Position numbers and translations under genes: made by a program. Of a stretch of DNA of 64,000 nucleotides, positions 47,179 through 57,393 are shown piece after piece (position 1 is the first letter of the stretch; each line of letters opens with the position of its first letter). The notes below the pieces were generated by a model. That model was given only the letters and a program-made list of their open reading frames with translations, was not told where the DNA came from and ran no database searches. The DNA comes from Trichodelitschia bisporula (lineage: Eukaryota; Ascomycota; Dothideomycetes; Phaeotrichales; Phaeotrichaceae): NCBI GenBank assembly GCA_010356995.1, contig ML996691.1:1124021-1188020 (forward strand), written 5' to 3'.

Positions 47179-48146
47179 CTACCGCTGGTATTGCTGCATC
47201 AGGCTCTGCCTCAGAGTCATGATTTGCACCCGGTCGGCCGGTGGCAACGCGTCTATGGACTCCTGTGACATGCTCATCACTTGCTGGATGAGTGCTTCCC
47301 GGCTTAAGGGGGCCGCGGCGGGCGGGGGCGCGGGCGCGGGGGGAGGAGCATGGTAGACTGGTTGAACTGGAGGTGTCGGGACGCTCGCGTACGGTTGCGG
47401 AGGCGGATACTGCTGGTATGGTTGGGGCGGCGGGTAGGCTTGAGGCACGGGCTGCGGGCGCGCAGACTGCTGAGCCGCCTGTTGAAGGACGGCCGCTAGG
47501 GTTTGCGGGTCGACCAGTTGCATAAGGACCAGAATCTGGAGAATGGCATACGTCAACTGCGGCCCTTGTTTCAGCAGTTCGGCTGCCTTGTCCGGGTCTT
47601 CCTTCGCCAGCGCTTGCATCTGCCGCATAGCGTCTAGGAGCTGAAGGGGTGAGATTGTGGAGACGGTCGCAGAGATGGCATCCTGTGCGGTCAAATGGTT
47701 CCCTAGATCGGTACCAGGTGGAAGCGGAGGAATCATGACCGAAGGCTGGGGAGGGCCCGCGTCCTGGCCATTGGACGTGGGAAGCGGTGTGGGCGCTGTT
47801 GGATGATAACCCGGGGGTATAGCTCCATCATCGCGCGCTCCATCATTGGAGTAGTCGACACGAAGTTTGCGCCCCATGAGTTCGTGATCGTTCAGATTCC
47901 GTACGGCAGAAGCTGCCGCGTCCGCGTCTGCGTACTCGGCGAACCCGAATCCCTTTGGCTTGCCCGTATCCTTGTCGTACACCAAGCGGAAGTGCACAAC
48001 TTGGCCGACTCTGCTCAGTGTTTCCTGAATAAGCTCTTCGGTTACGCCTGCGAGCAAAGTCAGCTTGCTGGCCGGTAATCAAAGCCGATGAACGAAGTAC
48101 CGTAAGGGATGTTGCCAATGAAGACAACACGGTTGCCTGCAGACAT
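47179..48146 (-). CDS. RNA15: Cleavage stimulation factor subunit CstF-64 / Rna15
   Basis: Predicted CDS complement(join(47179..48047, 48101..48146)), 304 aa. The first 46-bp exon (MSAGNRVVFIGNIPY) joins in phase 1 across a 53-bp intron to GVTEELIQETLSRVGQV, restoring a complete RRM: RNP2 is VVFIGNIPYG and RNP1 is KPKGFGFAEY. Residues about 115-205 contain the CstF hinge helices (LQLLDAMRQMQALAKEDPDK; QLTYAILQILVLMQLVD), which bind the CstF-77/Rna14 partner. A Pro/Gln/Tyr-rich linker follows, and the C-terminal helical domain ends the protein (REALIQQVMSMSQESIDALP ... RQSLMQQYQR). The protein recognises U/GU-rich RNA downstream of the cleavage site during mRNA 3'-end formation in the nucleus. 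It is compact, closer in size to yeast Rna15 than to human CstF-64. Confidence 0.93.
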
Positions 48147-48589
48147 TCTCGAGTTGTTTTGTAACTCGTGGCCGAGCTACCTGAATGGGCTTTCTGTATT
48201 GCGCTGTAAAGGGTCCCGACTTCCACTCAACGCGTCCGCGTCGCAGGTTGAACCCTGAGCAAAATTGCAAACAAAGCGGCGGCGATTGAGGGGGGGAGCA
48301 ACAAGAGGTTTCGGCGCTCGTTTGGATGTAAGATGGGAAGACTCAAGATCGAAGGTTTAGAAGATTCGAAAGAATGATGTTAAGGTTGAAGTGGGAATAC
48401 GATGCGGCGCTGAATGCGGAGGGCAGATGCAAGCCGGAGGCCCGTGCATTCGAAGCCAAGATTTCGTCCACTTTGTTCGAGTAGAGGACCCGCGCGCACA
48501 ACAGAACTTTTGAGATCCGACGTCCTGCTTGTCGAAGTTGCATCCTTCACAACGACGGTTGACACCATTCCGCCTCACAGCCAGCAGTC
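48147..48589. promoter_or_regulatory. Divergent promoter between CstF-64 and IMP3
   Basis: The 443-bp gap separates the start codons of two divergently transcribed housekeeping genes and must hold both promoters. No TATA box stands out. The strand upstream of IMP3 has pyrimidine patches near 48540-48580 (for example CTTCACAACG and CATTCCGCCTC), common in fungal leaders. Confidence 0.6.
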
Positions 48590-49201
48590 ATGGTCCGGAA
48601 ACTCAAGCACCATGAGCAGAAGCTCTTGCGTAAAGTTGACTTTATCACCTACAAATCCGACAATGGACATCGCGACGCTGAGGTGTGCAGGCGCTACTGC
48701 ATCCAAAAGCCCTCGGATTACACTTCATACAATCGACTTGCCGGCTCCCTCCGCTCTCTAGCTCACAAACTTGCTGCACTCGACCCGGCCGATCCATTCC
48801 GTCGGAAACATGAAGAGCTCATGCTCGAGAAACTCTGGAATATGGGCATCCTAGGCACTGGTGGCGGCGGTAGGGGAAAACTGAGCGATGTGGAACACAA
48901 GGTTACGGTTAGCGCCTTTGCAAGAAGAAGACTGCCAGTCGTTATGACGCGTCTTGGGATGGCCGACAATGTGCAGGCGGCGGTCAAGTTCGTGGAGCAA
49001 GGACATGTGCGGGTGGGAACCGACGTTGTGACGGACCCCGCTTTCCTGGTCACTAGGTATGGAAACTGGACATTACGGGCAGTCCCCATTCTAACTGCTG
49101 CCAGAAACCTCGAAGACTTTGTGACTTGGGTCGACTCGTCCAAGATCAAGCGCAACATCCTCAAGTACCGCGACAAACTGGACGACTTCGATCTGTTGTA
49201 G
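48590..49201 (+). CDS. IMP3: U3 small nucleolar ribonucleoprotein IMP3
   Basis: Predicted CDS join(48590..49056, 49105..49201), 187 aa, close to the 183-184 aa of yeast and human Imp3. The 48-bp intron (GTATGG ... TTCTAACT ... TGCCAG) is a multiple of three without stops, so the unspliced frame is also open. Splicing is preferred because it joins FLVTR directly to [16 protein letters not shown], as in the family. Diagnostic blocks are [38 protein letters not shown], and the S4 RNA-binding region [20 protein letters not shown] with [20 protein letters not shown]. Imp3 bridges U3 snoRNA and the pre-rRNA 5' ETS in the SSU processome in the nucleolus. A GGGG insertion near residue 92 ([11 protein letters not shown]) slightly lengthens the linker before the S4 fold. 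Confidence 0.95.
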   Translation: MVRKLKHHEQKLLRKVDFITYKSDNGHRDAEVCRRYCIQKPSDYTSYNRLAGSLRSLAHKLAALDPADPFRRKHEELMLEKLWNMGILGTGGGGRGKLSDVEHKVTVSAFARRRLPVVMTRLGMADNVQAAVKFVEQGHVRVGTDVVTDPAFLVTRYGNWTLRAVPILTAARNLEDFVTWVDSSKIKRNILKYRDKLDDFDLL

Positions 49202-49534
49202 TGTTCTTTTGGGCAACTCGTCTCGTTCCGGAACATTCTCATGGCGACAACATCAACACGGGCGTTGGTTACGACATTGACCTATCACGGGCCTATTTAT
49301 CGCTTGACGGTTGGGCCGCGGCCTGGAATTTATGGTATGCGGAGTACGGAGTCACTTGTGGGGATGGTGGGAATATGGATTTGTTCAAAGGCTACTCTTG
49401 TCCCTCTTCCGGACGGGAAGCTTTTGTTCTTGAACTGGCCAACATTTGCTGGATGCGAGTAGTATTTGGCAACTCTGAGCTCATCTTTTCTAGCGGCTAA
49501 AAACGCATCGGCTCTATCAAAACAAGATCTTCTC
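49202..49534. other. Convergent 3' flank of IMP3 and the cutinase
   Basis: The two genes face each other, so this 333-bp gap contains both 3' UTRs. No gene or stable hairpin was recognised. Confidence 0.5.
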
Positions 49535-51054
49535 TTACAATATCAACCCGAGAAGCCCCTCAATCCCCTTCGCTCCCTTCGCCGCCTTGGCCGCGTTCCC
49601 CGTCCCCGCCGCCTTAGGCGCCCCCTTCGCAGCAGTCCCATTCCGGCTCCCCTTAGCAGCAGTCAACGTCCCCGTCCCCTTCGGAAGCTTAGGCGCCGTC
49701 CCCGTCCCTTTCGGAAGCTTAGGCGCCGTCCCCGTCCCTTTCGGAAGCTTAGGCGCCGTCCCCGTCCCCTGCGCAACTCCCGCGCCCTTCCCAGCTCCAT
49801 TCCCGGTAGCCTTCGCACTCCCAAGCCCAAGCTTCCCCGTCCCCTTCGCGGCTCCGGCCCCCTTCCCGGTAGCCTTCGCATTCCCAAGCCCAAGCTTCCC
49901 CGTCCCCTTCGCGGCTCCGGCCCCCTTCCCAGCTCCCTTCCCAGTCGCCTTCGCACTCCCAAGCCCAAGCTTCCCTGTCCCCTTCGCGGCCCCGGCCCCC
50001 TTCCCAGCTCCCTTCCCGATCGCCTTCGCACTTCCGAGCCCAAGGTTTCCGGTTCCCTTCGCGCCCTTCGCGGCCCCGGCTCCCTTTCCTGCTCCAGCTG
50101 CCTTTGCAGTCCCGTTCGTCGCGCCCTTGGCTGCCGTGATCGTGCCCTTGGCCGCCGTGGCAGCTACACCCGTGCCCTTCGCCGCACCCACGCCCTTGCC
50201 TGCGCCCTTCGCCGTGGCTTTCGGCGCGCCTTTCACGGACGTCGCCAGCGTGGTCGAGCCCTTGCCCGCGCCCTTAGCGGGGGCCTTAGGGGCTGCTGCG
50301 CCCGTCCCGGTACCGGCGCCGGTGCCAGCGGTAGAGTTCGTGCTGCTGAGGGTGCGCATGATGAAGTCGACGCTATCGGGCACGGCGCCGTTGGTAGCGT
50401 AGGCGAGATGCGCGGCTGAGATCAGGAACATGGAGTTGCAGACTTGGTCGCCCTGGTTACAGTTGATTTTGGTGTTGGCCGCGGGGATGTTCTGGAAGGG
50501 TTGCTTCATGAGGGGGTCGCCGAAGGTGACGGCGGCCTAGGGGGGGTTAGTGTCTAGTTCACGGCGTTGAGGAGGTATGCTTACCGCGACGTTGTTCTGC
50601 GCGGGCAGATTCATCAGCGCGCCGCGCACTTGCTCGGCGCCCTGGCTGTATCCGGCCAGTACGACTTTGCTGCTCGGACATGCGGTCGCGACTTTCATTG
50701 CCATGGCGGCCATGTTCTTTGCGCCGGCGGCGTTCTTGGGGTTGGTTGCGCCGGACGTCGCGCCTTGGATGTTGGCTGGGTAGTTCACGCCTTGCACGGC
50801 GACGGCGTCGGCGCCCAGAGCTTGCTTCATGGCCGTGGAGAGAGCCGGTCCTACGGTGCTGCCTAGGTTGCCTTGCTCGGTTGTACCACGGGCGAAGATC
50901 AGGGTTACCGGCCGACATGTCCCGTCCGTCACGTCGTTGGCGCTGATTTGGCCTGAGGGGTTAGTGGGAGGCGAGGATGGGGAGGGAGGGATGTACCTCT
51001 GTTTTGTGCGGCGGCGATGGCCGCAAGGGAGAGAAGGGCGAGAGAGGTGTGCAT
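49535..51054 (-). CDS. Cutinase (CE5 alpha/beta hydrolase) with long repetitive C-terminal tail
   Basis: Predicted CDS complement(join(49535..50536, 50585..50952, 50997..51054)), 475 aa. Introns of 44 bp (GTACAT...CTAAC...CTCAG) and 48 bp (GTAAGC...ACTAAC...CCTAG) join cleanly. A signal peptide (MHTSLALLSLAAIAAA) precedes a complete cutinase domain of about 190 residues. The nucleophile is Ser122 in GYSQG, the acid Asp172 in NQGDQVC and the base His185 in SAAHLAY. Four cysteines fit the two conserved disulfides (Cys32-Cys111, Cys168-Cys175). The enzyme would be secreted and hydrolyse cutin or other polyesters. Most cutinases end soon after the catalytic histidine; here about 265 residues of Gly/Ala/Lys/Thr repeats follow, ending in the hydrophobic GIEGLLGLIL. 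The tail's role is unknown; surface or wall attachment is inference. Confidence 0.9.
49668..50060 (-). repeat. Coding tandem repeats in the cutinase tail
   Basis: Two repeat families occur. Near 49668-49770 a 30-bp unit repeats three to four times, encoding KGTGTAPKLP. Near 49790-50060 a unit of about 75 bp, or 60 bp in shortened form, repeats four times and encodes variants of GTGKLGLGSAKATGKGAGK. Both are nearly identical at DNA level, consistent with slippage or unequal exchange. Confidence 0.92.
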
Positions 51055-53634
51055 GGTGATGATGTCGTCTAGTGTATGTCTAAATGGAGAAGAAGATCCA
51101 AACACCCTCGATCAACGAGAGTCTAACCAACGAACGAGATATTAAAGAGAGAGTTAAAGGTCCTAAGCGCGGAAAGGAACGATACCCGCAAATCCTATTA
51201 GTTGAAGAACTAGAACACTGTTCCAAGCACCATCACAGCAGCAGCACCCGTCTGCTAAGTACTCGCAGACCCCAAGCGTCTGGCCCGTCAGTCACCACTT
51301 CATGCGCATTCGTTTTCGCCTCAAACCCGTCATAGTCTCGGGAGTCCGGACAGAAACGCACATCATGCCGTCCAGCCTCGAACTCGAGTCTCGGCCCATC
51401 CAGCGGACACCGTCATCATTAGCCCGCATCCAGAAATCTGGGCGATCTCACGCCTCCCGCGGCCCCGATCTACACCCCACTTCCCACGCCTCAGCATGTG
51501 CCCGGGTCGGAATCAAGCATAACGTCCAGGGGGTTGGAGAGGCGAAGGGTATTTCCCACCACTCACGCCGCGTCCCAAAAACAGCAGACCGAGATGAGCA
51601 GGACCAGCAGCAAACAACGGCTTCTAGCGTCCGCTAAGCTTCTCTCCAAGATGCTACAGGTAGCGCGGCGCGGCGGTCTGAAACCCTTCTCGAAGCGCAG
51701 CCGAAACCGCGACGGCCATGCCGTGGCGCGGGCCGAAGCTTGGCGGGCCGAGGCGGGAGGTGCATTCGACACGCGAAGTGCGCGGGGTGTCAGAGTGTGG
51801 GTTGGAGGAGGTGGGGGCTGGAGGGAGGGGAAGGCGTGATGGGACGAGACACCAGTGTGCCTCGGCGGATGCTTGTGCGGTCTGAAACGGCTTGTGCTTT
51901 GTGGGGATTTTGGGTGGGTGTGGGTGTGACAGCTTGAGCGTTGCGAGACCGATTTACAGATAGCGGGAGATGGGCGGATGGGTGATGTTTGTCCGTTGTT
52001 GATGGGTTTGGATTTGTGGTGCTGAGGCCGTGTCGTTGAGTTGAGGAGGTGAGGCTGGTGATAGTGGTCGGTGCGCAGGGGAGGTGCGAGGCGGCGCACG
52101 TGAATCGGGTAGTCAGGGAAGGCTGACTCGGTTAAAGGGCAACCTGTTGCAAATGTCACTGGCTGCAGAGACTTGTATGGGCTTGCTACATATTTGAAAG
52201 GGGACGGAGTCTACCACACTTGAGTCGAACAGCCAACATCCGGAAGCCTCAGTCTCCCTCTACAGTCTTGTCCCGCACCCGACTACAACGCCGCATACTG
52301 CCGTACGTACCGGTACCTCTCACCACCACGCAGGCCCGGTCCCAGATCCAGTCAATTGTCCGCTGAGGAAGCCAACCAAATGAAGCGGTTAAGGAACCAT
52401 AGAACAGCTAAGGTTATGCTACATCACCAAGTCACGTGCAACTCCACAAAGGAAGCCTCTGCATTCAGACCTCACATCATCTTTGCAGCATCACCGACTC
52501 GGAGCACAAGTTATGGTAAAAATCTCATCCATTCCACAACGGGCTAATCTAGCTACAGCGCCAACCACCAGCGCGCCGGGGGGACCATTGGAGCCAAAAT
52601 CTCTCCTCTGGGAGTATGAAGCCGCGAAAGTTTCCAACGCCTTGCTTTGCCCCACGACGCCAGCAGCCCACCCATCAGGACCAGACCAGGTCGTCCAAAA
52701 CCCAACAACCTCCCCCGCTCCCGCTCCGCTGTGACATAGAATGAGATCTCAACTCCTCCTCCATCTCTTCTCCGTACATGGAACGTGGTGCATGTCCTCA
52801 TTATCGTTGATCGTCCGATTTTATGGATAAGCAACGTCGCGAGAAGGTTGTCGTGAGAGTGAGAAAGAATAAACACCACGAACGACATGCGTCAGACAAA
52901 GGAGCAAGAAAACAGTAGAACCGTTCGAGAAAAGGAAATTCGTTAAAGTTTCCACGCGGAAAGATCAGTAAGGAGTGTGATGTTATCGCTTTTCCCCCCT
53001 CCAAAAAGAATAGTACTAGGCTTCCCGCTCCATGCTCAGCACAAAACCCCAAGTTCATCAAACAAAAAACCGTCAAATATCTCTAGCGTAAGATCTCGGG
53101 GCGTGCCTGGCTCTAAAAGTACGAAAGAAGGAAGCCAAAACAAATGGATCCACGGGGGAAAGTCGATAACAAAGCTTCGGAGCAGTCGTCAGAAATTAAG
53201 TACATAAATGGGCGTTTGTCCCCATCCTTTTTGTGCAATGTCAACAAAAAGAAGCCGTTCGCAATGCGGTTGTTGGGAGAATCGTTGAACGCTCATGGAC
53301 GTGTCATCAAAGTCGTCACTTACGTGAGCATCGAAAAGAGAAGAAAATCAAAGGCCGGCTAGTCGAATGAGAATGAAGGAAGTGGTTCAAGTCGTCGTGT
53401 TTTGGAGCGCCGGGGGGCGGGGCGCTCAAGATCGGAATGAAAGGGCGGCTTGGCAGAGGAGGTCCCGGGCTCAGTTGAACCCAGGTCTACCAAATCATTC
53501 AGCGGCATGCTGTGTAGATGCCGAGGGCGCATAGGGCAACAGAGGAGGATGAGGCCGATAAGCCGGATATGTCCTGCCGGTGCTACGGCAAATGCACCTC
53601 CACTCCAGACGGGGCATCAGCAGTGACGTCCAGC
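51055..53634. other. Intergenic region between the cutinase promoter and the stuA 3' end
   Basis: About 2.6 kb without a supportable gene. The longest frame (minus, 51563-52159) starts at GTG, is rich in His, Pro and Arg and has no family resemblance. The part close to 51055 is the cutinase promoter; the part close to 53634 is the 3' flank of stuA. No tRNA, rRNA or transposon signature was recognised. Confidence 0.5.
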
Positions 53635-55563
53635 TCAGTTTGGCCGCCTGTTGCGGCTCGGAGCAGCTGTCGCACGAGGCCGATTTGCGGCGTAGGGACT
53701 GCCGCCTACGGGACCACCCTCGTTCGTCTCATGTGCCGTCTTTTGTCGCTTTCCGTCGGCCTCCTCGTCATCCTCCTCATCGCGGCCACGCTTGTTCGAG
53801 ATGCTCGGCTGCATGCTCGTGTACAAAGGCACATAGTTCTCGCCGCCATTGACGCTACGCGGTTCCATCACGCTATACACGTTACTGGATGCTGCAGGCG
53901 CCGTGTTGCGTGCTGGAGTACTATAATCGCCAGCCCATTGCGGAGCGGACCCAGATGCGGTTCGAGGAGTGGCGCGTCCAGAGCCATTTTGGTGTGGCGA
54001 TGCAGCGATATTGTCCTGCGGCACGTCAGACGAGATTGGTGTTACGCCCGAGTTCGGATATTGATATGAGCTGCGCGCCGTGCTGTAGTAGTGGTCCGAC
54101 TCCTGCTGGTCGTGCTCGGCCTCGTCATCGCCCGCCGGGTGTTGGCTGCCCGACTGGCTGAGTAGTCCGTCGTGCGCAGACTTCACGTCCCCAGAGTCGC
54201 CTTCGCCAGCGCGGGGAGGAGGCGCCATCTCGGACTTGGGATATGCTTGGCCGGGATATCGCATTTGGTACTGGCCCGGTTGGCTTGCGGGCGCGGTCTG
54301 TACGGGGCGGTAGTTGTCGTAGGCCTGAGACGTTGAGTATGATGGGATACCGGAAATTGGTGGTGTTGACACGGGAGGTGTTGGTACATTGCGGGCGTTG
54401 CTGAGACCAGTGTCAATGTTCAAAGATTGTGAGTTGCCGTTATTCCATTCGTACGTGTTTGGCTGCTGGCTGCCCATGTTAAAGTGGCCCGTAGCACTGG
54501 CAGGAGGGGTTGGGAAAGTCGCAGCACGCTCGATCAACGGCCGTGGTGGTGGGTGCGGTGCCAACGAGTGGGGGGGTGCCGGTTGTGAGGCAGGAACGGC
54601 ATTGCCCATGGAATGGTGATGCACCAGCGACTGATTTGACGTCGGGGGGAAGCGAGTATCCCTGCGACGGTCGGCTACCGCTAACGGGTTGCTTTGGGGA
54701 ACACCAGGACGAGGGTTGTTTGTAGGATGATATAATAGCGCTCCAATATCATGCACGAAAAGCGGATACAGTGCCTCCGTGATCTTCTCCTTGTTGGCGA
54801 ATTCCAGCGCCCGTTCGAAAGGAATCCTGAGAAGTCAGTTTGAGTCGGTCATTTTTCAGTTTACTTACCAAACACCCTTGAGGTGCATGGGCCCGATCTT
54901 GACAACGTGGCGGGTCTTCTCGCTCTTTAGAATGCCATCCCGACGGCCGCGCGTCATACCCGCCACATTTAGCAACTTGGTGCCGTTAATCATATGATTG
55001 TCTGCGTACGTTAGCGGATATCAAAATTTAACAAAAGGCAGAACAAACCTTCGCGCCGTGCGACGCACACACCCTTTGCTTCGACCTGGAAGCAAAGGCT
55101 GCCCTCATCTTCCCACAAGGTCGCCGTTACTCTGGGCTTCATGCCAGGAGGTGCTATTTGGCCACTGGTGTCAAACCCGGGGCCGTTGCTGTATTGCGAG
55201 CTCGTCAGGGATGTGGAATTTGGCGCTGACGACATCGCTGCTCAAGTTAGCACGACTCATACAGGTATTGATCACCATACCCGGTAATGAGGGTGGTTGG
55301 GGCATCATAGACATGGACGTCGTAACAGGAAGGACGGGGTGCACGGGGAGAGGCCCAGGCGGAGGTGCCGCTGACATACCGGCATACTGATATTGGCCGT
55401 ACGATGACGAGGGTCCAGTGTACGTCTGGTGTCCCGATTGCAACGGGGCAGGTTGATACGCATAATGACCCAGGGTTGGCGGTGGTCCTGACGTCGCAGC
55501 ATGATGTGAGAGTGCCATATGGTTCTGATGAACGTCGTTGTACGGCGCAATTGCAGAATTCAT
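53635..55563 (-). CDS. stuA: APSES transcription factor StuA (developmental regulator)
   Basis: Predicted CDS complement(join(53635..54826, 54869..55001, 55049..55237, 55281..55563)), 598 aa, close to the roughly 620 aa of Aspergillus StuA. Introns are 43 bp (GTATGG...GTGCTAAC...GAGCAG), 47 bp (GTTTGT...CGCTAAC...ACGCAG) and 42 bp (GTAAGT...CTGAC...CTCAG). The start [16 protein letters not shown] fits the usual StuA N-terminus. The APSES DNA-binding domain covers about residues 128-235 ([60 protein letters not shown]) and is split by two introns. The C-terminal half is Pro/Ser/Gln-rich with a bipartite-like nuclear signal ([18 protein letters not shown]). StuA proteins bind A/TCGCGT/ANA/C-type sites and control conidiophore shape, secondary metabolism and effectors. 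An upstream in-frame extension is discussed separately. Confidence 0.94.
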
Positions 55564-56357
55564 GCTGCCGTGAGAGTACTCTGACTGAAAGTGGAACGGA
55601 GGAGACGTGTGCTGGGATGACGTAGTTCCGTACGGGGACTCTTGATCGTTCAACGTCCCGGCACGGGAAAGCGACTGGGCGGGGGTGTTATCGGGAGAAG
55701 GTGTCTTGAAGCCGGTCGTTCCTTGGCCGTTTACTGACGGGGAAAACGAAGTGGCGGAACTCGCACTGCCGTTATACACGGAAGATCCGCTAAAGGATCC
55801 GCCCCGAGGGGAGGGGGACGCCGAATTGGACTGCGCCTGTATCTGGGGTAGCGCCGGGAGCCGTTCACTGTATGCTAGCCGTGGTGTGCACTGGGGGTTG
55901 CACCACGCTGCTTCGCCGCCCCGGGAGTTGACCTGGGAAATCGAGGGGAGAGCCAGTTTTGCGTTGTTCAATTTACTCGGCTTTCGCGCCAGGTATCGGG
56001 ACCCTTCCAACTGCAGAGCTGGGAGAGAAAATCGTGTACTGCAATTGCACGGATTAGGTACTGCGGAGGGACCGAAGCAAGCAGTTCACAACTTACTTGA
56101 TCTGCGCAGGTAGCCGATGCTGGTACGCGCAGAGATTGTTGCGACGGTACGAATCAACTGGTCGTGACGGTCGAGTTTATAAGGTTGTATCAAACGGACG
56201 GTTGCTTTCCAATGCAGCAACGACGTTGATGTGGATGGGGCAACCTGGATTGGGACGGCACGTGTTAGCGGGCTTAGCTTTCTCTGGCGACTCAGCTGCA
56301 CGCTCTAAGCGCGCGATAATGAGATGCGGCTGACTGACGAGCACGATAAGGCTCCGA
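55564..56357 (-). promoter_or_regulatory. ATG-free 5' leader / possible N-terminal extension of stuA
   Basis: Reading the minus strand upstream of the stuA ATG, no ATG occurs in any of the three frames for about 794 nt; the first is at 56360. The stuA frame itself stays open for roughly 170 codons, to a TGA near 56077, and translates to Ser/Pro/Gly-rich sequence (for example QGTTGFKTPSPDNTP) similar in style to StuA. A GTAAGT donor at about 56094 with acceptors (CCGCAG, TTGCAG, CTGCAG) near 56057-56012 suggests a leader intron. At 56360 a 22-codon upstream ORF (MSEPYRARQS...) opens. Long leaders with small upstream ORFs are known for Aspergillus stuA. Confidence 0.55.
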
Positions 56358-57312
56358 CATAATCAGAGCCCAAGAGCAATTATAGAACACGTACCGGTGA
56401 CACGAGGCTAAAAACACGACTCTAGGAAGATCTGGAGGCTCGCAGTCGGAGGAGAAGCGAGACAGTAGGGCCTGCGTAGCGGAAAAATAGTCGTTCCTGC
56501 GGGTTCGTGCTCCTGACAATGGGGAATTTTATAAAGCAGAACTCCAACGCTGCGACGATGCGAAGTCGTTATGGTCGTAAGAAATTCGTTTCGGGGTTTG
56601 CTTCGGGCCGTTTCGTGGGGGCAATGGATCGTGAGGGCGGCAGCCAACGCAGTTGACAGGATACCAAAAAGATATTGGTCGAGATGCGTAAGAACTGGTA
56701 GACGTATTGAAAGCACTCTACCCGCCGGGAGACAGAGCGTTGGTAAAATCGGTGCTGATTGCGGGGAATTGGTGGGAAAGGTTGCGAGAGAACTGGTCTC
56801 GAAATGCGCAAGACGGTGATGATTTGGGGGGATCGTGAAAATTCGTAAAAAGTCGTAATCTCGTAGCCGGCACACACGCGCACACGCTCCTATGGATACA
56901 GGAATCGTCGCAAGAAAACACACAATGGGTTGAAGGAATAGTCGTGTGCGTGTTGACGGTACAGCAACCTGCGCAGAGCGGAAGGAGAGAGGTCAGCAAA
57001 AGGACTACGCGATGAACAATTGCGCAGGAAGCACGGTAGGACGAAGATGGCACTACACTGGTTGGACCAGCACGTAGCCGCTGAGAGGTGGGAAGTGAGG
57101 GGAGTGTGCGAGTGGGTTGGATGGTGGGGGAACGAACATGCACTTCAATCTGCGGGTGGAGAATGGTGAGGGGTGGAGGATTGCGTGGTGTGGTGAGAGC
57201 GAAGAGAGGTGGAGGGGGAGGAGACGGGAGAGTGGAACCGCGAGAGAGGACAGCTGCAAAATGCAGACCCAATGCGGGAGGGGGTGGGGGAATCGGAGGT
57301 TTAGAAACGGAG

Positions 57313-57393
57313 AAGGGAGGGGGAGAGGGGTGGGTGGTAAGGTGGGTGGTAGGTGGGTGGATGGGGAGGAGGGGGGGGGGTGGGAGGTTGGGA
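57313..57393 (+). other. G-rich tract with quadruplex potential
   Basis: The plus strand has at least eight runs of three or more G within 81 bp, including one run of ten (around 57371-57380), separated by loops of one to seven bases such as GGTGGGTGGT. This meets the usual G3+ N1-7 quadruplex pattern. It lies about 1.8 kb upstream of the stuA start, on the strand complementary to its transcript. Confidence 0.8.

Noticed and set aside
51563-52159. 198-codon minus-strand frame ending in a hydrophobic segment
   Set aside because: No ATG at its start, His/Pro/Arg-skewed composition and no family resemblance.
53451-53535. Stretch with GGTCTACC and GTTGAACCC reminiscent of tRNA box elements
   Set aside because: No acceptor-stem complementarity or properly spaced A and B boxes could be found by eye.
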